From the NCBI GenBank assembly GCA_019095985.1, contig CM032668.1:16971000-17034999 (forward strand): a stretch of 64,000 bases of DNA. The letters run 5' to 3'. The stretch comes from Streblospio benedicti. Its lineage: Eukaryota > Annelida > Polychaeta > Spionida > Spionidae. The translations under genes were made by a program, and so were the position numbers. The notes beneath the pieces are model-generated. The model saw nothing but the letters and a program-made list of their open reading frames with translations. It did not search any database and had not been told where the DNA came from. Positions 1-11,900 of the stretch are shown here, piece after piece. Each line of letters begins with the position of its first letter. The first letter of the stretch is position 1.

Positions 1-1310
1 AAGAAAACAATCGTGGCTACAGGCGCTATTTTCAACCGTTTTCGGCACAGCTAAACACTCTGATGTCAGAAAGCTACAAGCACAGCTCAAGAAAATGTCA
101 ACTAATGCTCAATCTCTTGACGCCAACTACGATAACCTGTACAAAGCATTCAAGACTACATACAATGCCACCACACACCAAGTCACCATCTAGTCACGTT
201 GGTACGTCACCAAGACGAGACGCTACTAGCCACAATCACCAACATGAAAAAATTAATGACCAAATCAACGACTTCATTTCATTCGCCTCACCAAGCGAGC
301 TCAATTACCTACTGGAGCTACTTGCGGTCCTCCACAGACTCCAACAACGAACAGAACACATCCTGCAATTTCACAATGTGATTACAGACTTCAGCACCGG
401 CCTCAAAACACTGGCCAGGAACCATCTGCCGCCAAATATGGTATCACCCAAATCTTTCAACAAAGGCCGTTGGAAATTGTCATTCAAAATCCACTGCCGC
501 AACTACCAACCATTACCCTACAACCACCTCAAACAGTATTACTACAAGAGTTCCTCAGCCATAGGACACATCCTAGACTGCACACAATACTAGTTCCAAT
601 CATCTCATCAACGCCGCTGATCTTCAACATATATCACATGACAACGCAGTCGCTTCCCATCCATGGGCCGACAACCAATCAAGCCCCATTCACCAGACTA
701 CAATTACAACACAACTACCTTTTAATTTCCTCAGATAATAACTACTATGGATTTGCCTACCAACACGATATCCTCAAATGTCAACAAAACGCACACATGT
801 GCCACCTACCAGAAGCACTTCACCACCACAGTAGGGGCGGATGCGAATACAACATTTTTGCCAACATTGACAAAATCAGCAAATGCAACTTCCGAGTATA
901 CGTGCAAGACTCCCTGTAGTTAACAAGAGTCGGACCCCACGAATACCTACTACACGGCTTTAACCAGTCAACCACAATCAAATGTGCCGACAAAGACCAA
1001 ACACAGATGCAAATCACCACTCACACAATAATCACACTCGGATGTTACTGTCACATCATAGTCGATGACATAATTATCGGACCCCGCATCGAAGACTGCA
1101 ACTCAACACAAGATAGCAGTATTATAGCCGAATATCCCGTCAATCTTCGATTAGCACGCAAAATGAACGCACAACGCACAACGCATACAAGGCAAAATCT
1201 ACAGTGTCCAAACACGCTCGTGCGCCCCCTGATTGACCCGGATGAGCTCCAATTATCAAGTCAACATGCATCAAACCATCACCAATTGCCCAGGTCACCT
1301 TCATAAATGG
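1..1310 (+). mobile_element. Fossil envelope-like region of an LTR retroelement
   Basis: The translations carry features of F-type envelope proteins found in Metaviridae/errantivirus-like elements. Near the left edge there is a basic cleavage-like site followed by a hydrophobic stretch (LFSTVFGTAKHSDV) and a coiled-coil-like helix. Around 700-900 there is a Cys-containing region (YYGFAYQHDILKC, then CEYNIF), and further on a hydrophobic stretch with GCYCHI. The coding region is broken in several places and clearly old. Neither LTR was identified; the 5' part of the element lies outside the window. Family assignment rests on motif spacing only. Confidence 0.45.
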
Positions 1311-1883
1311 CTCAACATCAATTAACTTTCACATAAACATCGATTTTCAACAGAACGTTCTCGCCGCGCGCCACCATCGTGCACCAATAGAACCGCGTAT
1401 GACTTCACTATATTTAAATACTAGAACATAAAATCAACAAATACTCACGTCACACCGGCATGCGGATAGTCCATGAAAAGACAAATGAAATCCGCCTGCA
1501 AACGTTCGAGATCCGATAGATCCAGCTCAGAAAACCGGCACACAATTGTAAACTTCAAAGCCATTTTTGATACGTACACTCTCAGCAAAAGCTACAAGTC
1601 GAGTGACAAAGACGCCAATCAACTCCGACACACAAACAACATTAGTGTCACAAAACAAGAGAACCCATAACCATGGATCATCTCATCACACGCGACCGCC
1701 GCTCACCTGGACACCATACGTGACACACGGTCCCAAGGGACCCAGCGCCTCACCGACCGGCCACACACACCGCCATCAGGAGGACATTAATTTCATGTTT
1801 ATCGATAATGATAATAACACTTAAGGTGCACGCGCCTCACGGGCGCATATTGTACATCACAGTTAACAGTTTGTATTCTACTT
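1311..1883. other. No recognisable gene
   Basis: Only short open frames without recognisable domains occur here (for example 1473-1670). The stretch could contain the 3' end of the fossil element to its left, but no LTR boundary could be placed. Confidence 0.3.
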
Positions 1884-2210
1884 GTTACTATTGAGACAAG
1901 ACTGAATAATATGTAGGAGACGGAAAATGGCATAGTCAGGGACGTAGCGATGATTGTGTAAGTATAAACTGTGTATATGTATCAATTAGGAGTACTGTTT
2001 ATACAGATATTTTGTGCCTGATTCAATTACACCCAACTGCATTTTCCTAATTATATCCATAATGGTATTAGAGTACCTTATCTCCTATCAACACGAACCT
2101 TTTTTCCTCCCGGTTTTGACACATTATAGCAATTTGCCATTTCTATCTGCAAGGCACACCTCTGCTGAATTTGATCAGGGTAAATTAGTCTGATGGCAGA
2201 CGGCACTTAC

Positions 2211-2873
2211 CTGTTATGACGACCGCCTTGTTTGCAGCTGGCAATAGAGGTGACTTCGTCACATATTGCATACAAACGACGAACAGAATGTAAAAGCCTG
2301 CTAAGACCGCTTTTTCTTGGGGGCCAAGGCGCTTGTCCTGGAAAAAACGACAACATATTATCAAAACACAAACCATTGATGTGTAAGTGTATAATCTTAT
2401 ATACTATTCTAGTACGTGTAATTTCAAAATGAGAAGCTAAATGGGCTGAGCTGAGAAGGGTGGTGCACATTATTTACAGTCGGGTAATGGTAGGACATAA
2501 TGCTACATTTTTCATACTTCTGTTAAAGTATCATATCATTTCAACTGCATTGGTGAAATTGCCACATGCTGGTAAATATTTGCCCCTTGTAAATACCATC
2601 ATAGACTAACAACAAATGCATAGATACCCACTCTGTATTATATCAGGAAAAAGAAACCCAATGGCAAAAAATACAGCAATCATCATTCTCACATTAATTG
2701 CTGATTACCTTATAATAAGCGACAATGATTCCCGCCAGAACCACAAATGTGGCTAATATGAAGGTGGTGAATCTTGAACATCTCACTTTGAGTATGAATA
2801 TTCTATGAAGATAGACGAGCATCAGGACCAACACTAGGGCAGTGTATAAGTAGAGGACCGTGGAATCATCCAT
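2211..2873 (-). CDS. 5' end (exons 1-2) of a second HSD17B2/HSD11B2-like dehydrogenase gene
   Basis: Exon 1 runs from the ATG at 2873 to 2709 (55 codons, phase 0, donor AAG|gtaatc). Exon 2 runs from 2337 to 2211 (acceptor ttccag, donor ACAG|gtaagt, ending with one spare base, as in the complete gene to the right). The product starts MDDSTVLYLYTALV and has three hydrophobic helices: two in exon 1 and one in exon 2 ([17 protein letters not shown]). It ends in KAVVITG, the first half of the NAD(P) motif TGxxxGxG. Exon 3 onward would lie left of the window. Both exons are intact and differ from the paralogue at 33934-34592 by scattered, mostly conservative changes. It is read as the start of a tandem paralogue; an orphaned duplicate of the first two exons is the alternative. 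Confidence 0.75.
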
Positions 2874-2952
2874 AGTGCTGTTTTTTCAAACCCTGAAATA
2901 GAGAGGGGTTCGCATATCGAAAAATTGTTTTAATTCTACCGGCAACAATGCA

Positions 2953-3037
2953 ACATCATTGTCGGTTTTCACGGCTTGATAGTTCACACAGCTTTTACAA
3001 GTCCAATTCATATAGCCGTGAGACTTGACGATGATGT
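2953..3037. mobile_element. About 85-bp fold-back MITE (CATCGTC...GACGATG family)
   Basis: The ends form an imperfect inverted repeat (cattgtcggttttcacggc against gccgtgagacttgacgatg). The same element occurs at 4675-4765 and 41780-41872, and, split by another insertion, at 6839-7649. The paralogous block near 34670 lacks it, which marks it as an insertion. Confidence 0.65.
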
Positions 3038-3063
3038 ACAAGTACGATCTTTGCATCATAACC

Positions 3064-3116
3064 ACTCGGTGACGGCTGCAAGTGGTCTCAGTGGAGAGGT
3101 GGTCACGGAGGTTTAT
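3064..3116. repeat. Dispersed 'AACCTCTCTATTAAGACCAC' type repeat fragment
   Basis: A short degenerate motif built from GTGGTC/GACCAC and GAGAGGT words recurs near 9315-9450, 10165-10245, 33466-33550, 34700-34770, 40815-40930 and 51273-51330, in both orientations. It looks like an old, abundant short interspersed element; no ends could be fixed. Confidence 0.5.
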
Positions 3117-3499
3117 CTTACCTCATTATGAATGGACTGCGCGATCGGATTTTATTTTAGAGGTGGTTGCAAATGGGGAAAAAGTTAAAAATCTTATTAG
3201 CTGTGTGTATCTTGTAATAAGGCGACCAGTGACATTAGTCTTGAATACTGTATTTATCAAAAAAAATAAAATAAATAAATAATAATAAAAAAAAAATCAA
3301 AACGGATCTGCCTATGACATTCACCATTTTGAACCTAGAGACAACTCGAGTGAAGTGGGATTTCGCAGTTAACGAAGTACTCAAGTCACTGCGTGATAAA
3401 CTGTGCATTGTGATCCAAGGACAAGTGGACTAATGTCCCATAGGCGACATCTTGAATCCAGAACGAGTGTCTACGTTATGGTAAATGACCGTTTCCTGT

Positions 3500-4040
3500 A
3501 CACAAAACCCAGTGCTATATAAGACCCAAGGGTATGAAGTTGTCAAATGTTCCAACGATTAAGATTAATGGAAAATCTATTGACTTTATTAAAAAACACA
3601 GATACCTTGGTACGGTTTTAAGTGATACTCTGTCTGATGATTGTGATATGAAACGTCAAGTTAAAGATTGGTGTGTTAGAGGAAATATGTTATCACATAA
3701 GGTTCACTATTGCTCTGAAGATTAGAAGCGAAAATTGTTTAAAAGTTATTGCACAAGCAACTATGGCTGTGAACTATGGTCCAATTTTAGGAAAAGTCAG
3801 TTTCAAGAAGTTAAAGTTGCTTATAATTACATTTACAGAAATCTTATGAATTTTAAAAGAGGTGATAGTATATCAAAGGAATATGTTTTGATAAAATTGA
3901 TAGTTTTGATGGTGTTGTTTGAAAAGTTGTATTTTCTTTTAGAAAACGTTTATCAGAATCATCCAATGAGCTGATTAAGGCAATCTTATCTAGCAGTTTT
4001 AATATAACATGCATCAATCACAGTTAACAAAACGATGGAA
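3500..4040 (+). mobile_element. LINE fragment: C-terminal end of a reverse-transcriptase ORF
   Basis: The translation from 3534 reads KHRYLGTVLSDTLSDD, then WCVRGNMLSHKVHYCSED, then LFKSYCTSNYGCELWSNFRK, followed by YNYIYRNLMNFKRGDSIS. This succession (YLG after the palm, a thumb-like helix, a Cys/Trp segment, then R.LM...RGDSIS) is the usual C-terminal part of non-LTR reverse transcriptases. There is one in-frame stop near 3723 and a frameshift near 3900; beyond it the match continues as FRKRLSESSNELIKAI to about 4010. It is a dead 5'-truncated copy. The clade was not determined. Confidence 0.75.
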
Positions 4041-4666
4041 CAATATTCTATAGAGGTACACTTAGTCATTTTATCTTAATTTTATTTAGTTTTTTATGTT
4101 TATGTTAAGTTTTTATGGACTGACATTATATGTATAATTCATTTATCCATTTGTTATTGTTTGGAAAAAAAAGAACGTGTATTGAAGGATCATCGAAATT
4201 CCCTAATGGTGTCTATATCAAAATGACCCCTATAACGCCTGTCAATGGACTTTGTCACGCATGCGTCATGTTGAAACTAGAGAGATGATCGATTGCATTG
4301 GCGAATCCGGGGAAAGGGGATGGCTTTTCCCCCTCCCCGATGTGTTTAGGAACCGTATGTATAGATAAAATAACTGTTTTGTTGTAATGTTAAAGCCATC
4401 TCCCAATTTGTTGTGAGGTAAAAGGAATGGCAGACAGTTGAAAGGTATGCTATATAGTGAAGAAATAAATTTTAGAGGTTATAAATATCTATTATAGTAT
4501 CTTTCTTATAATATTGTTACTAGTCCCCGTATTGTATTTTTTGATGTTGAAAAGTAGCCCCCCCCCCCTCGCCCCCAGTCTCCAAACCCTGGATTCTCCC
4601 CTTGCAAATGTCCGTATCGTACTGTGGACGTGTTTTAACGAGGTCGCCCGACCACGGATCACTTAT
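4041..4666. other. AT-rich intergenic sequence
   Basis: No gene was seen. A C-rich stretch at 4560-4612 with the words AAACCCTGGATTCTCCCC resembles 10855-10905 and is probably a dispersed repeat end. Confidence 0.3.
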
Positions 4667-4674
4667 AACAAACT

Positions 4675-4765
4675 CATCGTCATATCTCACGGCGATATAC
4701 GCAGTTGATATGATCAAGGACTTGTAAAGGCAGTGTGAATGATCAACCCGTGAAAGCCGACGAAG
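4675..4765. mobile_element. 91-bp MITE with 8-bp target-site duplication
   Basis: The terminal inverted repeats are CATCGTCATATCTCACGGC and its imperfect complement ending in GACGAAG. The flanks AACAAACT at 4667-4674 and 4766-4773 are an exact 8-bp duplication. An 8-bp duplication with short inverted ends suggests a hAT-type non-autonomous element, though superfamily assignment from a 91-bp element is tentative. A partial second copy follows at about 4863-4905. Confidence 0.75.
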
Positions 4766-4905
4766 AACAAACTGGGCTGTTCGCATTTGACCAGTATTAA
4801 GTGAACAAAGATGGCAGGTTGCCAACCCGCCCACATCACAGAATATGGCTTTACAATGTATTCATCGTCACATCTCACGGGTATGGTATAGCCGTGATTT
4901 CTCTC

Positions 4906-6240
4906 TGGTATTCGTACGATCTTACACTGACAAGAAAGAAAATAGGGGAGGTATAGGGGAGGTATGTCACGACTTTGTTTTTAACGTAAGTCAATCAATG
5001 TGCAGCATGAAAGAGATGGCCGCGGATGGCCACTGTTACAACATCTATAAAATAGTTCCCCAATTCAGTGCCAGGACAGATCATGATTATTGTTAAGACA
5101 TGCATTTATATTGACACCATGATATAGAACTTTACTTGAATATATTTTCACGCTGCTGATAGTCTTACACTTAAAGTAACATTTATGCCATTTACTCCAA
5201 TCATTTTAAGCACAAAGAATTACGTGACATAAACACACATTCTCGTACAGCAGCCATTACGCCCTTGACCAGTGTTTCAAGAACTTCTCGTACATGTATC
5301 TTACAATGGGCCGTGACAAAAACCTGTCTCTCAACAACTATAATGATAGCATCATCCTTCTCGTTTATAGAAACCCTTTAATAAGTCAGCGGAGAATATT
5401 ATCATAGAAAATCACTTGACATGATAAATAATACATTCGTAAAAGAATAGTTAAATTTGACATACCTGTTTGAGATTATTTGATGTCAATCACGTATATC
5501 ACCCAACTTTCAGACTCTCCCAAGAGTTAGAGCAGTACACTCTTGGGGAGTTTACTGGCGCGGAATGAAACAATCCCAAGCAGGTCTAAATGCCTATATA
5601 CCACGGCAAAGATGGTGATGGGTTAAAATCAAATTGATAAATGCAAGTGACTGACAGAGTGTTTGTTCATAACTTAATCAGAACTTTTTTCCTCTTATCA
5701 TATTAAGGATCTTGGGTCTGATAGCAAGATAAACCATGCATATTCATAGCGTTGGAAATAGAATAAATAAAAAAAGATATACATAAATAATATATATTTT
5801 GAAATTCATTTTGTAATTGTACATGAGTATAAGTGTAATTTATGTGGTGTTTTTCAGTTTGTCATAATGAAAATAAGTTGAATTTGAAAGAGTACTAAAT
5901 ATATTTGAATGCCATTTTCCCAGTTACATCTCATTTTCCCCATTTCAAATTTTAAGATGTGTTTCACAATTATTTCATAAAATGGAACCAACGAAATTCA
6001 GAACACATTGTGTTTTGGTGCTTATACACACATCATCAGTTCGTAAAACCATAACATGAATAAAATATAGGCCTACGCTGTAGTGTCTTGGAATACAAAC
6101 ATTTTACAATATTAATCCAGTAGGTACTTAACAAAAGACAGATAATATTAGAATCTGCAATTGTATAGGCATTATTACGAGAATAGACCTATTACACTGT
6201 CAACAACTTGATAGTAACTTCCCTGCTCCCATACTCGTCC
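4906..6240. other. AT-rich intergenic sequence without recognised genes
   Basis: Short frames such as 4845-5096 have no recognisable domain and no matching splice context. Nothing else was supported. Confidence 0.3.
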
Positions 6241-6829
6241 TAAAAGCCGCGTCCCACTGGGGCCGGCGGACTGGGAACTTACCCCCCAGTTAGCCTGGGT
6301 GCGGTGTCGGCACTCCACGTCCATTTTTCGTCAAATAATCGGCTAAGTCCGTAAAAATGAGAAATTATTGGGAAAATTAACCCTCTCAATGTTACTTCGG
6401 CGGACGGCGCCAAATCGAGCTGAAGCGGAGCAACGCGATGTCAGGCGCTCTCAAAATAGGCTCCGTAGCAACTCTGCGACCACTCCGCCTCCAAAAATCC
6501 CACGGAAAGACACCGTAGGTCCGGAGAAGTGTATTCGTGACACCGCGTCCCCACCCCGCGCGGCGTGGGGATTATTGATCGGTATTGATGAAATTCCCTT
6601 TGAATTTTTTGATGTCGCGTTCCACCGTGAGAAGCCGCTTCTCTGGTTGCCTGACATTGCATGCCCATATCCGGGGTTTAAATCAGCGCCCATACCTCGC
6701 CCCACGTCGCAAACTGTGTATTGCCAAGTCCTGCTTATGTTTGTTGGCGGCGTCGGGCGTTGTGCAATGCAGTTCGAGTTTATATAGGGATTATTGGTAT
6801 TGCTGGGCCTTGGGCGTTTTTATTCTCAT
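6241..6829. other. GC-rich unclassified segment
   Basis: Base composition rises sharply against the AT-rich surroundings. Several overlapping frames are open on both strands (for example 6368-6787), as expected from composition alone, and none matches a family known to me. It may be part of an unidentified mobile element next to the nested insertion at 6839-7649. Confidence 0.3.
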
Positions 6830-6878
6830 CATGTTGCGCATCGTCGGTTTTCACGGCTTGATGACTCACACTGCCTAA

Positions 6879-7597
6879 CCCCCCCCCCCCATTTTATTGA
6901 TGCCGCCGGCATGGGACACCGCGCTTGTTTTTTGCCATACCACGCTTGTTTTTCGCCATACCGCGCTCTTTGAAGCCGCCGACGAACAGTGCATTAAGGC
7001 CACCGGCGATGCTTTGAACCCCGCCTACGGTGTTAGGCCGCCGGCCATGTCTAGAGGTGGGCTGCCGGCGATGTCAGTGAGACCCCGCCTACGGTGTTTA
7101 AGGCCGACGGCGGTGTTTAGAGGTGGGCCGTCGGCGATGTCCAGCGGTGTCAGTGAGACCCCGCCTACGGTGCACTTATGCCGTCGGCGATGTGTAGCGG
7201 TGTCACTGAGACCCAGCCTACGGTGCATTTAGGCCGTCGGCGATGTATAGCGGTGTCGGTGAGATCAAAGGAAATCAATAGAACCCCCAACCTCGCAGAC
7301 GTTGTGGGCCTCGACGGTATCCTGTGACTTCTTAGGAGAAGTCGCAGGATACCGTTGCTTTTTGGCGCCGACGATGTACTGTGGTGTCCCCTTTGTACCG
7401 GAGGCCCCAGGGCGGCATTAGTGGAATGACTTCTTCGTGCCGATCTTGCTCGTTGGCGGTGTTAAACAAAAATTCTGGAATATATTCCATATAACCCACC
7501 AAAATCCCCCAAATGCTATTTTTAGTAACAAAACATTTACAAAAACACGTTCCGCCGACATACTATGCCGTAGGCGGCATGAATAGAATGGGGGGGG
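6879..7597. mobile_element. 719-bp piggyBac-like non-autonomous element
   Basis: The element starts with a run of 12 C followed by ATTTTATTGATGCCGCC and ends with the near-exact inverse (GGCGGCATGAATAGAATG plus a G run). It is flanked by CTAA (6875-6878) and TTAA (7598-7601). CCC...GGG termini inside a TTAA duplication are the hallmark of piggyBac-type transposition. No transposase frame is present, so it moved in trans. The interior contains a GC-rich tandem repeat. The target was the small MITE, whose intact paralogue shows the pre-insertion sequence. Confidence 0.75.
7016..7262. repeat. GC-rich minisatellite inside the TTAA element
   Basis: The words GAGACCCCGCCTACGGTG and GCCGTCGGCGATGT alternate. 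The first occurs near 7016, 7080, 7155 and 7208, giving units of about 53-75 bp with internal variation. The units contain CpG-rich words that stand out in an AT-rich window. Confidence 0.7.
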
Positions 7598-7650
7598 TTA
7601 AAGTCTTTGTTCATACCAACTGCGTATATAGTCGTGAGATATGACGATGC

Positions 7651-8772
7651 ATGTTGCGGAGTGAAACGGCTTTTGCAGATTCAGAAACTCAAACACATTA
7701 CGATTATCAAGCAAATGGCGCCATCTGTAAAATATCCTTTAGTCTGTCCTTTCCTGATTGGATTTGAATTGACCCCCTACGTAAATTCATGACGGAAAGG
7801 TTATTGTAACGATGATAGTCCATTATCTCTGACAAATATTGACCATTTTAGCTGAATAACGCACACGCCGGCCATTTTGCCTGATTGTCGCTCATGCCGG
7901 TTACGTGTAATTATCAATTTTAGTCTGCGATTTGGATAATAAAAACGAATGGTCGATTTCTAGATGTTATTTTACCTGTGAAATTCTATTATTACTCTGA
8001 GTTATCAAGAAGGGCACACATTAATAAAAAGAATAACATTTAGAGAGTGATTATGAATTGTCGTTTTTATCAATTTTAAACCATTTTGTGAAACACATGC
8101 TATTGTAATGTTTTAGTGTATAGAAATGCTTAAATATACATTTAGTCTTAAAAGTATCATTAAATCAAACACATGGGTAGCAAGTTGATAAGTAATCCAC
8201 TTCTTTTTTTCTTTCCCAGTTATTTATGATAATACTGTCAATACTTTTAAGTGATTTTAAATATTTTTGTGTTTATATGATCATTGTAAACTGCAGGAAT
8301 TTTAATCTATCATTATTTCCGTCAATATATATACTCAATATGTTGTAAATCCATATTCAGTTAATATGAATGGGCATCCCCGAAGACAGTAGCAGACACC
8401 TTTTGTGATTCATTCATTTGAAAAAGTAAGTTGATTTTGTATGATTACACGAATATATAACTAAACTTGCTTGCTATTCAAGGTTGTGGATTGCAATAAA
8501 CAGCAAAACCTACAGATAAAAATGTACCCAAATATTTCTAGCTTTTCAGTAACAAAACACCACTCATGGCTAATCAATGATAAAGTATTATCATTGTGGA
8601 TAGAATAAATTAATGTTTGCTTTTCCATCAAGCTTTCAATAAAGTATAGTGATGAAAAACATGTTTAGAAAAAATAATTAAATGTGTATTTCTTTCTCTT
8701 CATAATGCATGATACATTAGCGTTGTGATGGCAACGTTTTAGTTAAAAGTTGCAAGCATGCACTCTGCAGTG
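7651..8772. other. AT-rich sequence downstream of the SDR gene
   Basis: This lies 3' of the SDR stop codon on the minus strand and should contain its 3' UTR. No other gene was seen. Confidence 0.35.
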
Positions 8773-8905
8773 TTAGTTATCACAAAGGCTAGCAGGCTTT
8801 ACTCCGGTATAAAATGTGAATTGTCTCAGAATCCACTGGCATTTGCCGTAGAGGCGCGGCCAGACCGCGGAGACGAGCGGCAGCAAGACGCTCCCGTAAC
8901 CGCAC
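8773..8905 (-). CDS. SDR exon 10: C-terminus and stop
   Basis: The acceptor is ttgcag. The split Arg codon is followed by [20 protein letters not shown], a hydrophobic C-terminal segment as in HSD11B2, and the protein ends KPASLCDN then TAA at 8775-8773. The reading frame is fixed by the phase of exon 9. Confidence 0.8.
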
Positions 8906-11900
8906 CTGCAACAAAACCAAAATTAAAAAAACAAACAAACAAGCATTTCATGAATATATGAAACACAAATTCAAGCGCTGCATTGCATTACATACACTAC
9001 GTTATTAAGTTCTACACTATTCGTTACTTCACATTTTTAATTTCATCTCACACTCTCGGCCAATGAATTATTTTGAAAGTTATTGTTGAGGTCAACACAC
9101 ATAACAATGCTCACATTAGTCATACTGTCTTTATTGTGTAAAAATTACAAGATTTACTTCATGATTTACTTGTTACAAATTAGTGACTAATGAGCTTATA
9201 GGCATGTGTGTTAATAGCTAACTAAGAAAGAGAACTTTATGATGTAAGTTATTTTATGATAAATAAACTAAAGATACGCGGGCAGTGTGCGGGATGTCAG
9301 AGTATATGAATACAGTAGAACCTGGTTATTAAGAACAAACAACTTGTTGTTGGACTAGAAAGGTGGTCTTTTTATGGAGGTTCACGTTGGGTGAATTTTG
9401 AAAGTTTGGTGATAGACGGTTTTACTATGGAGGTAGTTTAAAAGGTTATCTCAATCAGAGGTTTTAATGCATTTTATGAAGACATATATGTTGGTACAGT
9501 GGAACCTTCCATCAAGACACACACTGAGACAGCCCAATACAATAGTAGCAACAGTGTCCGGTCCTTCATTAATGGGCAACAGCAAAGTTAACCTCCATGA
9601 AATGATATAAAATATTAACTGTGAGAGCACAGACTACTAGTATACTCATCTATCCCGCTGCCAAGTACCCCTTGGACTTTTAGCAGAGTTTTTATACAGA
9701 CAGATACAGATCTCTTATTATGGCCATCGGAATATTACAATATGCACTTTTGAGCAATGGGGACTGTTTTACCTGTAAGCATCATGTGGTTCCGGTGACA
9801 AGATGGCGTTTTCCATGGCGTCAAGGACTTCCTCCAGATGCGGTGAAGACGGGAAGCTGCAATTCTTGTATGCATCAAAGAAAGCTTTGCCATAGTCCTG
9901 AAAGTTGGTAATACAATACACTACATCAATGAAATATAAATTTTTATATTGCAAATTCAACGAAGTGTTAAGGTGCGCTTGTAGGCCCTCATTAATATAT
10001 TGATATTCACACCATATTCAATAGTGGAGAGTAACTTCTAAACTATTCTGCCTCATTTACAAAAAGAAAATATATTTTGGTGTCATTTGACGGAGGAACG
10101 TTGTTTTATAATTCAGGTGCTGATATTTTAAAGTTTTCCCGTGAATATATATTTCAAATATCTGGAACCTCTCTATTTATACCACCCAGGATACCGTCCT
10201 GAAGTGGTCTAAATGGAGAGGTTGTATCTTTATGGAGTTTTGCGGCGATGTCTTTGAGAAGACTTGGGACTGCTTCCTGTGACAACAGAGACTACCGTGA
10301 TGCGTTACCTGTCGCAACTCGCTACTAGCCTGAGTCCACAGGGAATCCACGTAACCATCCGGAGCCTGGATTCCTGCAGCCAAAAAAGTTAGGGCAATAA
10401 TGATAGAGTGGCAGGGACTGAGTTTGTTCAGTTTTAAATGTGTGTCCGCATATCAAGAACATAAAACAAACAAACAATGAAAAGATGAACATAGATTATT
10501 GTAGAGGATGCTATTCATTGTGCCCACGCTGATAATCGTAATACACATTATGGGCATACAAGATTGGTCAGAAAATGGGTATGGTTGTGCCACGGACAAG
10601 TTGAAAATGGCATCCACCAATATAATATACCTATGTTTGAGAAAACGTGAACCACAATATACCAATATCTGAGAAAAAATGTGACTTAATATACCAATAT
10701 CTGGGGAAAATGTGACATGATTTACCAAATTTACTAAAATGTGAAAAGGACACCCAGAAATATACAAAAAAATGTGAAAGGAAAAAACACACCCAGTTTT
10801 GGGGCACGTGCTACCACCGCAATCATATGAGAAACCCCATGCCCGCCCTCCCAAGAATTGCGCCCCCTCTCCTTTTCCGAAAACCCTGGATCTGCCCGCG
10901 CGTGAACTGACCGGTGTCGTACGAGCCCGGCTCGATGACGCTGACGCGCACGCCCCACTGCTGCATCTCTTGCCGGAGCGCAGACGAGAAGGCGACCACG
11001 GCGGCCTTGCTGGCGCAGTAGCCTGACAGGCTGTGCAGGGCCGTGCTGCCTGCAGCGGGAACCGTGGCAGCTGTCACTTTAAGAGGACTAGTTATCTAGG
11101 GTCAATAATATATGCACTGAACTAATCATATACACTATTAGATAAAATCAGTTACAAGGACGTTTCACATAGCATCCGGGGTGTTTCTTTTGTGTGTCAC
11201 GTGTTTTGGTGTCATGTGATACGTTTGTGTACGTTTGACCAGCAGTATAAAAAAATATAGCCTTAGTTTATTTCATAGATGACAATTGTTTTGTGAGTCT
11301 CAACACACAAGGACCATCAGGAGCCCAACAGACCAGGAGGCTGACAGGTTGTGCATGGCAATGGTGTAAATCACAGGGCACAAGGGCAATATTGTTACTA
11401 ATGATATTAGATTATTGATAAATGTCTGTGGTAAGATTCGTCACTCCGTCATTCCACGCGTATACACGAAATAGAAATATCAGGAAAGAAGTACTTATCT
11501 ATTCATATACATTCTAAAACAGGTTTAGAAACGTTTAGAAGTGTATTACAAAGGGTGTTGCGGATGCCGTTGATTTACATTGTGACACAACGCAAACGAC
11601 ACGGAACACAGACGGACGACTTTAGTCTAGCATATCACCGGGATAACTCCTACTAACCCAGGAGCTACCCCAACGAAGACTGAGGCATGGTCTGTCGATT
11701 CAAATATTTTCCTGTTTATTATTTGTTGTGTGTGTTAAAAGTTATGGTTTAATAGATAAGTGTCAGCAATAGGTATGCAGACTTCGATTGAACATTTTGA
11801 ACCCATGTCAAACTCGTCAATGGGTTCAGCAATTAGGTTTAAAAATTTACATCGTGTAACACACAACTTCTGACTTTGTCATTGCTGTTGGAGTTTGTCT

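Larger units (their letters stand above)
1884..3275. repeat. Duplicated block holding SDR exons 1-2, left copy
   Basis: This block aligns nearly end to end with 33593-34930, by eye at roughly 88-90% identity with small indels. Both copies contain an exon 1, an intron and an exon 2 of an SDR gene on the minus strand with intact splice sites. The left copy carries a MITE insertion at about 2953-3037 that the right copy lacks. The divergence looks larger than between the 13-19 kb and 26-32 kb copies, which favours a real tandem gene duplication here. Confidence 0.8.
6839..7649. mobile_element. Fold-back MITE interrupted by a TTAA-type element
   Basis: The two halves (6839-6875 and 7602-7649) together equal the MITE found intact at 4675-4765. 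The outer flanks ATGTTGCG at 6831-6838 and 7651-7658 are an exact 8-bp target-site duplication. The interruption at 6879-7597 is a separate element with its own inverted ends. Confidence 0.8.

Noticed and set aside
6368-7232. Long overlapping frames in the GC-rich segment
   Set aside because: GC-rich sequence lacks stop codons by composition; frames overlap on both strands and follow tandem repeats.
10453-10958. Frames overlapping SDR intron 7
   Set aside because: They lie across the intron between exons 7 and 8 and lose SDR similarity beyond the donor at 10911.
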